This document shows positions 40,483 to 46,190 of a stretch of 46,190 bases of DNA, piece after piece. Numbering within the stretch: position 1 is the first letter of the stretch; each line of letters starts with the position of its first letter. The stretch is from positions 1 to 46,190 of the forward strand of contig JACQPN010000016.1 in NCBI GenBank assembly GCA_016207515.1. The letters run 5' to 3'. Below the pieces are notes generated by a model. The model made no database searches. It worked only from the letters and a program-made list of their open reading frames with translations, and was not told the origin of the DNA. A program made the position numbers and the translations under genes. This DNA is from Euryarchaeota archaeon. GTDB lineage: Archaea > Thermoplasmatota > SW-10-69-26 > JACQPN01.

Positions 40483-42438
40483 GTGGCAAAGAAAGAGGAC
40501 AAGAAGGAAAAGAAGGCCTCCGCGAAACCAGAGAAGGTCGAAAAGAAAGCGAAGCCCGCAACGAAGGACGAACTGCGCGGCGCCAAGAAAATCGAAAAGA
40601 AGGACGACAAGAAGGCCGCCAAAGAGGACGCTATCTCGAAGGCGGGCAAGAAGGGAAAGAAGGGAAAGGCCGAAGAAGGACCTCACGTCGAGCGCGACAT
40701 CGCCGAACTCCAATCCATCAAGGGGATGGAAGACGACGTCGCCGCCGGGCTCTACGATGCGGGCTTCCGCACAAAGGCGGACATCAAGAGGGCCTCGATG
40801 GAGGAACTCCTCGAAGTGGAGCTCCTAAACGAAGAGACCATCCAACAGCTCAAGGACCAGGTCATCGACGTCGAGCAGACGATCGAGGAGTTCACCGAGA
40901 TCCCCGGCATCTCCAAGACCAAGGCCGACGCGTTGATCGAAGCGGGCTACAAGACCATCTTCGACCTCCAACGCGCGACGATCGAGGAACTCGCGGAAGT
41001 GAACGGCATCGGCGAATCGCTCGCCGAACTCCTCAAAGAGCACGTGGGCGAGTACAAGCCGTTCAAGGCACCGGTCTCCGCCGCGGAAGAGCTTGAATTC
41101 ATCGCCTCGACCGGGCCGGAACCGGCCCGCAAGATGAGTGCTCTCGAGAAGAGGGTGCGCGAGATCGCCAAGAAGGCGAAGATCAAGTTGCCGGAGAACG
41201 TCGTCCTCGAACTCTGTACGACCATCGGGGATCGGCGACTCTCTGACGAACGCATCAAGCAACTCCTCGAGGCGTTGAACCGCCAATACTCGCACAACCG
41301 CATCGACCCGACCGAGGCCGCAGGGATCATCGGCGCCCAATCGATCGGCGAACCCGGCACCCAGATGACCATGCGTACTTTCCACTACGCCGGCGTCGCT
41401 GAGATCAACGTCACCTTAGGGCTTCCCCGCCTAATAGAGGTCGTTGACGCCCGACGCGTGCCGTCGACGCCGATGATGGAAGTACACCTCGACCTGGAGC
41501 ACCGGGCGAGCCAGGAGAAGGCCCAACAGGTGGCGGCCGAGATGGAGGCGACGCACCTCATCGACATCGCCTCCGTCGACACGGACCTCGGTACTCGCGA
41601 GGTCGTCATCGTCCCGGACGAGAAGAAGACGAAGCTCAAGAACATCACGGTCGACGGGATCGCGGAGAAACTCAAGAAGCTCAAGAACTCCGTCGTCGAG
41701 GTACGCGGCGACAGGGTCGTCGTGAAGCCCGTCGTCGAGTCCTACAAGGCCCTGATGACGCTCGCAAGCGAGGCGAAACGCAGCCAGATCAAGGGGATAG
41801 CCGACATCACGCGCGTCGTGATGAGGCGCGAGGAGGACGGCTACGTCATCTATACGGAAGGCTCGAACCTCGCGAAGGTCATCCAGATCCCGGGCGTCGA
41901 CACGACATCGACGCACACGAACAACTTCCGCGAGATCTACGAGGTCTTGGGGATAGAGGCCGCGCGCCGCGCCATCATGAACGAGGCCCACAAGACGCTG
42001 TCAGAGCAAGGTCTCACCGTCGACATCAGGCACTTGATGCTTGTCGCGGACGTGATGACCGTCGATGGAAACATCCGCGCGATCGGCAGGCACGGTATCT
42101 CGGGAGAGAAATCGTCGGTCCTTGCCCGCGCCGCGTTCGAGATCACCGTGAACCACCTCTTGGAGGCCGCCCTCATAGGCGAGGTCGACCCGCTGGAGGG
42201 AGTCGCCGAGAACATCATCGTGGGCCAACCCGTCTCCCTAGGTACCGGGGCCGTGAGCCTTGCGATGAAACCCGGCAGTTTCACGAAGATGGCCGCGAGG
42301 AAGAAGGAGTGGATACCGCCGCCACCGCCGGTAATCGAGGCGCCGCCCGCAGAGGCGGCGCCTGCGCCTGAAGCCACGGACGCCGACTCCACGGAGGAAG
42401 CGCCTGACGCGACCGAGGAAGAGAAGGAGGCACAATAG
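40483..42438 (+). CDS. rpoA2: RNA polymerase subunit A'' with extra N-terminal helix-hairpin-helix region
   Basis: 651 residues from GTG 40483, one base after the rpoA' stop; family members are usually ~380-400. Residues 1-65 are a Lys/Glu/Ala tail. Residues ~70-118 and ~124-180 are two HhH units ([55 protein letters not shown]). The normal A'' core starts near 208 ([20 protein letters not shown]) and contains [40 protein letters not shown] and the cleft/clamp end. The last ~50 residues are a Pro/Ala/Glu tail. The frame is open further upstream, but that region belongs to rpoA'. Confidence 0.95.
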   Translation: MAKKEDKKEKKASAKPEKVEKKAKPATKDELRGAKKIEKKDDKKAAKEDAISKAGKKGKKGKAEEGPHVERDIAELQSIKGMEDDVAAGLYDAGFRTKADIKRASMEELLEVELLNEETIQQLKDQVIDVEQTIEEFTEIPGISKTKADALIEAGYKTIFDLQRATIEELAEVNGIGESLAELLKEHVGEYKPFKAPVSAAEELEFIASTGPEPARKMSALEKRVREIAKKAKIKLPENVVLELCTTIGDRRLSDERIKQLLEALNRQYSHNRIDPTEAAGIIGAQSIGEPGTQMTMRTFHYAGVAEINVTLGLPRLIEVVDARRVPSTPMMEVHLDLEHRASQEKAQQVAAEMEATHLIDIASVDTDLGTREVVIVPDEKKTKLKNITVDGIAEKLKKLKNSVVEVRGDRVVVKPVVESYKALMTLASEAKRSQIKGIADITRVVMRREEDGYVIYTEGSNLAKVIQIPGVDTTSTHTNNFREIYEVLGIEAARRAIMNEAHKTLSEQGLTVDIRHLMLVADVMTVDGNIRAIGRHGISGEKSSVLARAAFEITVNHLLEAALIGEVDPLEGVAENIIVGQPVSLGTGAVSLAMKPGSFTKMAARKKEWIPPPPPVIEAPPAEAAPAPEATDADSTEEAPDATEEEKEAQ

Positions 42439-42741
42439 ATGGACGTCAACAGATCTTTGAAAGTGGCCGCAACGACCGGGAAAGTCCTCATCGGGACGAA
42501 GGAGACCGCCGAAGCCATTAGGGCCAAGAAAGCGAAGCTCATCGTCCTCGCCGCGAACACGCCTGCCGACTGGAAGACGAAGATCGAGACGGAAGCGAAG
42601 AGCCACCATATCCCCGTCTACAACTTCACGGGGACAAGCGTCGAACTCGGCACCGTCTGCGGAAAGCCCTTCAGTGTGGCGGCGCTTTCCATCCTTGAGG
42701 CCGGGGAAAGCGACGTGCTGCAGCTCGCCCGGGCGCGTTAG
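42439..42741 (+). CDS. rpl30e: Ribosomal protein L30e
   Basis: 100 residues, ATG directly after the rpoA'' stop (TAGATG). VNRSLKVAATTGKVLIGTKE, then KAKLIVLAANTPADWKTKIE, HHIPVYNFTGTSVELGTVCGK and PFSVAALSILEAGESDVL are canonical L30e. It binds kink-turns in rRNA. The position between rpoA'' and nusA is the standard archaeal order. Confidence 0.96.
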   Translation: MDVNRSLKVAATTGKVLIGTKETAEAIRAKKAKLIVLAANTPADWKTKIETEAKSHHIPVYNFTGTSVELGTVCGKPFSVAALSILEAGESDVLQLARAR

Positions 42742-42835
42742 CGACGTGTTGAGACGGATGGCCGTAGGAGTCGACCCGGCGAAAACGCACGGAAGTCCAT
42801 AGGCGGTATCAAGACTGACCGAAGTCAAGCTCACG

Positions 42836-43243
42836 ATGGAATCGATGCGTCTCATCGCGGCGTTCCAGTCGATGACCCAATCGAGCGTTAGGGACTGTGT
42901 CGACGAGCCCGACCGCTTGGTCTTCGTGGTCGACGAGACCGACATCGGCCGCGCGATCGGGAAGGGCGGAGCCCACCTCGAACGCGTCAAGAACTATTTC
43001 AAGCGCGATGTGGAGATAATCGCGTACAACCCCGACCCCGCGACGTTCGTCGGGAACATCTTCAGGCGCCACGACGTGCAGAAAGTAGAGATATACGACC
43101 GAGGCGGAGGCGTCAAGCGAGCGACCGTCACCGTCGACCCAAGGTCGAAGGGAAAGGCCATCGGCAAGGGTGGGCGGAACATCAAGCTCGCGAGGCTTCT
43201 CGCCGAGCGCCACCATGGCATTCTAGAAGTCGCGGTGGAGTAG
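42836..43243 (+). CDS. nusA: Archaeal NusA (two KH domains)
   Basis: 135 residues if started at ATG 42836. KH1 has D-I-G-R-A-I-G-K-G-G-A-H (residues ~38-49) and KH2 has GKAIGKGGRNIKLARLLAE (~103-121). It is a transcription-elongation RNA-binding factor lacking the bacterial N-terminal and S1 domains, as in archaea. Similarity to archaeal NusA (V-K-L-T...) extends five to seven codons upstream to CTG 42815, where no ATG, GTG or TTG exists before a TAG. The true start may therefore be non-standard. The usual downstream rps12 and rps7 are absent here. Confidence 0.93.
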   Translation: MESMRLIAAFQSMTQSSVRDCVDEPDRLVFVVDETDIGRAIGKGGAHLERVKNYFKRDVEIIAYNPDPATFVGNIFRRHDVQKVEIYDRGGGVKRATVTVDPRSKGKAIGKGGRNIKLARLLAERHHGILEVAVE

Positions 43244-43296
43244 GGCACGCGAAGACCCCAGATTACATTACCCGGATTCCACTTCCCCGCACACCC

Positions 43297-43406
43297 GTCG
43301 GGGTGGCTTTAGACTGGTAGCGCTGGCGGGTTCGCCATGCTCACCCGCCGCGGCTCGCCCATCCTTCGGATGGTCATCGCAGCGACGGACTCATTAACCC
43401 CTTCTG
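43297..43406 (+). pseudogene. Interrupted, degenerate tRNA-Met copy
   Basis: 43297-43320 copies the 5' part of the tRNA-Met gene at 43423 (GTCGGGGTGGC, then AGACTGGTAG). 43381-43393 copies the following segment (AGCGACGGACTCA). Exactly 60 bases (43321-43380) are inserted between them. The insert folds into two stems: GGCGGGT/ACCCGCC and CCATCC-TTCG-GGATGG. The 3' half of the anticodon stem and the T-arm are missing, so no working tRNA can form. Confidence 0.6.
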
Positions 43407-43422
43407 TATTCGAAACGCACCC

Positions 43423-43496
43423 GTCGGGGTGGCTCAGACTGGTAGAGCGACGGACTCATAATCCGTAAGTCAGGGGTTCAAATCCCCTCCCCGACA
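43423..43496 (+). tRNA. tRNA-Met (anticodon CAT)
   Basis: 74 bases. Acceptor GTCGGGG pairs with CCCCGAC, discriminator A. Anticodon stem ACGGA/TCCGT encloses loop CTCATAA (CAT). T-arm AGGGG-TTCAAAT-CCCCT is perfect. The sequence resembles archaeal elongator tRNA-Met; an initiator would begin AGCGGG. Modification to tRNA-Ile2 cannot be excluded. Confidence 0.92.
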
Positions 43497-43575
43497 CTTC
43501 TGGATTTGAACCGCTGCAAGCGGACGGAGCAAAGCGAAGTCCGCGCAGAAGGGGTTCAAATCCCCTCCCCGACAC
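43473..43575 (+). repeat. Duplicated tRNA-Met 3' end (25 bases, 78 apart)
   Basis: 43473-43497 (T-arm and acceptor 3' strand of the tRNA) is repeated exactly at 43551-43575. Between the copies are GGATTTGAACC (43502-43512), the reverse complement of part of the T-arm, and a tandem-GA hairpin at 43520-43544 (stem GCGGAC/GTCCGC). Repeats of a tRNA 3' end are typical of attachment sites, but the enclosed segment is tiny. Confidence 0.6.
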
Positions 43576-43711
43576 CGCCGATCAATCTAGGTGAAGGCAC
43601 AACCGACAGACGCTGTGTGTTTTTTGAGAGGATGCATGCACTCCCAGCATCTCGCCGCCGCCAAGAATCCGACCCGCGGCCACGCTCCCCGACAGGCGCA
43701 TCGCCTTGGCA

Positions 43712-43939
43712 TCAGGCGTCGGGCCCCGAGAATGACGCGGGGTCGCCGTCCGGCACCTCTTCGAATGGCGCTTGTTCCGGGAACGGGCCATCGACGTAGA
43801 TGCAGCCCGGCCGGCATTCGTCCTCGGCGGCGTGGCCGTGGCGGTGCTGGATGCGTGCTTCAAGGTCCTTGTGCGCTTGCGACTCGAATCTGGAGACGCA
43901 GGCGCTTGCGAACCCACCGTAGTGTATGAGTGGTTTCAT
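43712..43939 (-). CDS. Hypothetical 75-residue protein
   Basis: ATG 43939 is preceded by GGGGGGATGAT, a plausible ribosome-binding site. The peptide has IHYGGFASACVSRFESQAHK, a His/Arg/Glu-rich centre and DECRPGCIYVDGPFPEQAPF with two close cysteines, then an acidic tail. Third codon positions are GC-rich as in real genes of this genome. No family recognised. It follows a 37-residue ORF on the same strand by 19 bases. Confidence 0.45.
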   Translation of the reverse strand: MKPLIHYGGFASACVSRFESQAHKDLEARIQHRHGHAAEDECRPGCIYVDGPFPEQAPFEEVPDGDPASFSGPDA

Positions 43940-43958
43940 GGATCATCCCCCCGAGTAT

Positions 43959-44072
43959 TCAGTTAAGGCTTCGGGTCCCGTCGCCGCCGAATTTCCGGAC
44001 TGTCAGGTTGCTTGCTCGGTTGTCGAAGCGGCGGTCCATCTGGACCTTCAGGTCGAACTTCATTGTGTGCAT
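43959..44072 (-). CDS. Hypothetical 37-residue protein
   Basis: From ATG 44072 (or ATG 44063). It reads M-K-F-D-L-K-V-Q-M-D-R-R-F-D-N-R-A-S-N-L and ends in a basic/Gly tail. Its position just upstream of the 75-residue gene, on the same strand, suggests a two-gene unit. The frame is open to ATG 44147, but that extension is low-complexity Arg/Pro. Confidence 0.3.
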   Translation of the reverse strand: MHTMKFDLKVQMDRRFDNRASNLTVRKFGGDGTRSLN

Positions 44073-44223
44073 CCATCCTATGCGCCGTCGGCATTTGACC
44101 GTCCCCCGGGGGCGTGGCCGAAAGTTTTCTCTCGTGCCGAAGGGCAAAAAGATAACACGGGCCGCGCAGTATTATAAGTTTACGAAAATAGTTCGCGGCC
44201 CATCAACCCGCTCTCCGCCCGGC

Positions 44224-44352
44224 TCACAGCTCGCCTTTCGCCTTCTTGATCTCCGCCCAATCGTAGTACTTCCCGCAGCTCTTGCATCGCCACTTATTGG
44301 CGAGCATGAAGACCACGGTGCGTTCGCCGCAGGCGGTGCAGGTCTCGGGCAT
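44224..44352 (-). CDS. Small zinc-ribbon protein (42 residues)
   Basis: ATG 44352 lies 33 bases from the centre of a strong TATA (CTTATATA). The protein is essentially one zinc ribbon: C-T-A-C-G near residues 5-8 and CKSCGKYYDW near 27-36, followed by a basic helix (AEIKKAKGEL). This layout resembles RpoP/RpoM-like or ribosomal small zinc ribbons, but the spacing is not diagnostic for RpoP. The strong promoter suggests high expression. It is divergent from the DHH phosphoesterase gene. Confidence 0.72.
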   Translation of the reverse strand: MPETCTACGERTVVFMLANKWRCKSCGKYYDWAEIKKAKGEL

Positions 44353-44381
44353 TCTCCCGTTTTTTGAACGAGGGCGAGGCG

Positions 44382-44389
44382 TATATAAG
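44382..44389 (-). promoter_or_regulatory. TATA box of the small zinc-ribbon gene
   Basis: CTTATATA on the minus strand is the best TATA match in this part of the window; it predicts a leader of about six bases. Confidence 0.6.
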
Positions 44390-44545
44390 GTTTGTAATGG
44401 CCTCGCCTTACATTTCGTGGTTTCTTGAAAGACTGCACCGCGGGGTCGCCTCCACATGGAGGCCCCGGACGGACCCGCCGGAAATGCGCCCGGGTCACGC
44501 TCTGCGAAGGGACTTTTAAGAGCACGCCCGCGCTTGACCGGGACC

Positions 44546-45958
44546 GTGTACGTCATCCTGGGCTGCGGCTCCGTGGGCTTCAACGTGGCCAAGATGCTCA
44601 AAGAGCGGGGCCACGAACTCCTCATCATCGACAACAACAAGAAACGCGTCGAGAACCTCCGGGATTTCGAGCTCGAATCGGTCGTCGGGGACCTCCATAA
44701 CCTCGCTGCGCACCTTGCGGCGCTACGCCGGGCCGATGCCATCCTTCTTCTTGGAAGCAACATGGAAGCGAACCTCAGCGCCCTGAAATTCATTAACCGC
44801 GAGCTTCCGCAGAAGTTCTCAATCGCCCGTGCTTTGGACCCGGTCTCGGCGGAGGCGTTCGAGAAGGTCGGCGGCAATTCCGTCCTACAGCCGAGCGAGG
44901 TCATCGCCCGATCGGTCGTTCGTGAGGTGGAGGCCTTCGAAGTGCAACGCACCGGCTCCGCCCTCACGGAGATAATCAAGGGGGCGAGGTCCGTTGCGAT
45001 CGTGCTCCACAGCAACCCCGACCCGGATGCCTTGGCCTCGGGCCTAGCCCTCAAGGCGATCTGCACCCTTTTCAACGCGGACGCGACGATCTACTACGGC
45101 GGCAACATCGGACACCAGGAGAACCGGGCGTTCGTGAACCTACTCGAACTGGACCTCGTGCGAGTGGCGCCCAAGGACGACGTCGCGGAGGCGCTTGCAA
45201 AGCACGACCGCGTGGCGCTCGTCGAGGCGAACGAACCGGGCCGCTACAACGTCCTCCCGAAGGGCACCAAGCCTCACATGGTGTTCGACCACCACCCGCC
45301 ACTCGATGGCGGCGTCCACGCTGATTTCGCGGACGTCCGCCCCGCCGTGGGAGCGACGTCCACCATCATGACGCGCTACCTCCAACAACTGAACGTCCCG
45401 GTGGACGCGCGCCTCGCGACGGCGCTCCTCCACGGGATCCGGACGGACACCGCCGTGTTCACGCGCGGAGCGACGTCCGAGGACATGACCGCGGCGACGT
45501 TCCTTTCCGCCTTCGCCGACATGGATCTCCTCGCGAGGATCGAGGAGCCGCCGCTTGCGTCCGAGACCGTCGACGTCCTTGGAAAGGCCATCCGGAACCG
45601 CGAGGTGCATGGGTCGCATCTTCTCACCTGTGTCGAGTTCATCCGGGACCGTGACACCCTCCCGCAGGCCGCAGACTTCCTACTGAAACTCGAAGGCATC
45701 ACGACCGTCATCGTCTTCGGCATCCAAGACGACACGCTTCACATCAGCGGCCGCAGCCAGGACGTGCGCGTGAACCTCGGCGACGCCTTGGCGAAGGCCT
45801 TCGGTAAGCAGAACGCCGGGGGCCATGCGCAAAGTGCCGGCGCGAGCATCAAACTCGGCATATTCGGGGACGTGGAAGACCAAGAGGCATTGGTCCGCCT
45901 AGCGAAGGACGCCGTCCGCAAGCAGTACTTGGCCGTCCTCGGCGTGGAAGAGCAGTGA
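44546..45958 (+). CDS. RCK (TrkA-N)-DHH-DHHA1 phosphoesterase
   Basis: 470 residues from GTG 44546, chosen because TATA ACTTTTAAG (44512-44520) is ~30 bases upstream; TTG 44534 is the alternative. Residues 1-125 are a TrkA-N Rossmann domain (VYVILGCGSVGFNVAKML, LLIIDNNKKR, ADAILLLGSN). A DHH domain follows with LHSNPDPDALASG (~154-166) and FDHHPP (~246), and the DHHA1 end with GGHAQSAG (~425). DHH-DHHA1 enzymes include c-di-AMP phosphodiesterases and nanoRNases. RCK domains bind nucleotides including c-di-AMP, so a nucleotide-controlled phosphodiesterase is likely (inference). Confidence 0.9.
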   Translation: MYVILGCGSVGFNVAKMLKERGHELLIIDNNKKRVENLRDFELESVVGDLHNLAAHLAALRRADAILLLGSNMEANLSALKFINRELPQKFSIARALDPVSAEAFEKVGGNSVLQPSEVIARSVVREVEAFEVQRTGSALTEIIKGARSVAIVLHSNPDPDALASGLALKAICTLFNADATIYYGGNIGHQENRAFVNLLELDLVRVAPKDDVAEALAKHDRVALVEANEPGRYNVLPKGTKPHMVFDHHPPLDGGVHADFADVRPAVGATSTIMTRYLQQLNVPVDARLATALLHGIRTDTAVFTRGATSEDMTAATFLSAFADMDLLARIEEPPLASETVDVLGKAIRNREVHGSHLLTCVEFIRDRDTLPQAADFLLKLEGITTVIVFGIQDDTLHISGRSQDVRVNLGDALAKAFGKQNAGGHAQSAGASIKLGIFGDVEDQEALVRLAKDAVRKQYLAVLGVEEQ

Positions 45959-46082
45959 CCGGGCCGGCCGTAGGTCATGGGGGACGCGCCACGGGAGGCC
46001 AGGCGCCTCGCCGCGAACTCTTAGCGTTTGGTGTCATCCATGATATGCCCCGAGACTGTCAAGTTAACCCCATCTTCATGTT

Positions 46083-46190
46083 GTGAAATCCCCCGAACGC
46101 TTCGCCCCACCGGAGCAGACTCGCCACAGTCGAGCGGTGGGGGAAGTATTCCAGGAATACGCGGTACCGGCGATCCATCGGGCTGAAGTA
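46083..46190 (+). CDS. Possible N-terminus of a transposase, cut by the window edge
   Basis: An open frame from GTG 46083 runs to the last base. It encodes KSPERFAPPEQTRHSRAVGE, then VFQEYAVPAIHRAEV. The F-Q-E-Y segment followed by a helix resembles the start of IS91-like transposases, but only 36 residues are visible. Alternatively it is chance coding in intergenic DNA. Confidence 0.25.
   Translation, partial: MKSPERFAPPEQTRHSRAVGEVFQEYAVPAIHRAEV

Noticed and set aside
37653-42438. Inteins in the polymerase subunits
   Set aside because: A' and B subunits are of normal length with continuous motifs; the extra length of A'' is an N-terminal HhH/Lys region without splicing motifs.
43321-43380. 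The 60-base insert as a normal archaeal tRNA intron
   Set aside because: The downstream half cannot complete a tRNA (no anticodon-stem 3' strand or T-arm) and no clear bulge-helix-bulge was found at the borders.
1-46190. CRISPR array or cas genes
   Set aside because: No regularly spaced short direct repeats and no Cas-like proteins are seen.

Overview
The window is a stretch of a high-GC archaeal chromosome. The evidence is the split B''/B' and A'/A'' RNA polymerase genes with rpoH, rpl30e and archaeal NusA, eukaryote-type S17e, archaeal LeuRS, archaeal riboflavin synthase with RibL-type FAD synthetase, archaeal SepF, TrmI, and many TATA-box promoters lying 24-30 bases upstream of start codons (leaderless or nearly leaderless genes, often GTG or TTG). 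The split B subunit points to Euryarchaeota in the broad sense. A lineage such as a high-GC Thermoplasmatota relative is possible, but this is inference without 16S.

Layout. 1-4 kb is an accessory, defence-like segment: a transposase tail, a 3'-truncated AbiE-type toxin-antitoxin pair, a second toxin-antitoxin-like pair with an MqsA-like zinc finger, and a membrane protein followed by two paralogous Pro-rich mini-proteins. 3.9-12.2 kb is membrane and export functions: VKOR thiol oxidoreductase, APC permease, DUF998, a LemA/GIDE pair, and two ABC-2 ATPase/permease pairs, one permease carrying CARDB domains. 12.5-15.4 kb is a three-part flavin/Fe-S amine or amino-acid dehydrogenase. 15.6-20.3 kb holds a regulator, a small secreted protein, rps17e, the ribB-ribL-ribC-ribH riboflavin/FAD operon and a coiled-coil protein. 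20.5-27.2 kb is housekeeping: hotdog thioesterase, TrmI, SepF, PUA protein, a lipoprotein, isocitrate dehydrogenase, a VIT-type metal transporter, and a half-sized deoxyhypusine-hydroxylase-like HEAT protein. 27.3-30 kb has tRNA-Val, a membrane-anchored winged-helix protein and an ArsR-like regulator with a clear operator. 30.3-43.2 kb has leuS divergent from tRNA-Lys and the RNA polymerase operon. 43.3-46 kb has tRNA-Met with degenerate partial copies, small genes, an RCK-DHH phosphoesterase, and a possible transposase start at the right edge.

Most notable points: (1) RpoA'' has an extra ~200-residue N-terminus of a Lys-rich tail plus two helix-hairpin-helix units; (2) a family of ~35-residue Pro-rich proteins (P-P-P...PAAPGRPI.K.GR) occurs twice beside a coiled-coil/three-TM protein; (3) a single-half DOHH-like protein with two His-Glu motifs; (4) hairpins with a shared tandem-GA internal loop follow all three tRNA genes; (5) tRNA-Met is flanked by an interrupted pseudo-copy and a duplicated 3' end; (6) a zinc-finger antitoxin ends in an AbrB-like domain; (7) NusA homology extends upstream of any standard start codon.
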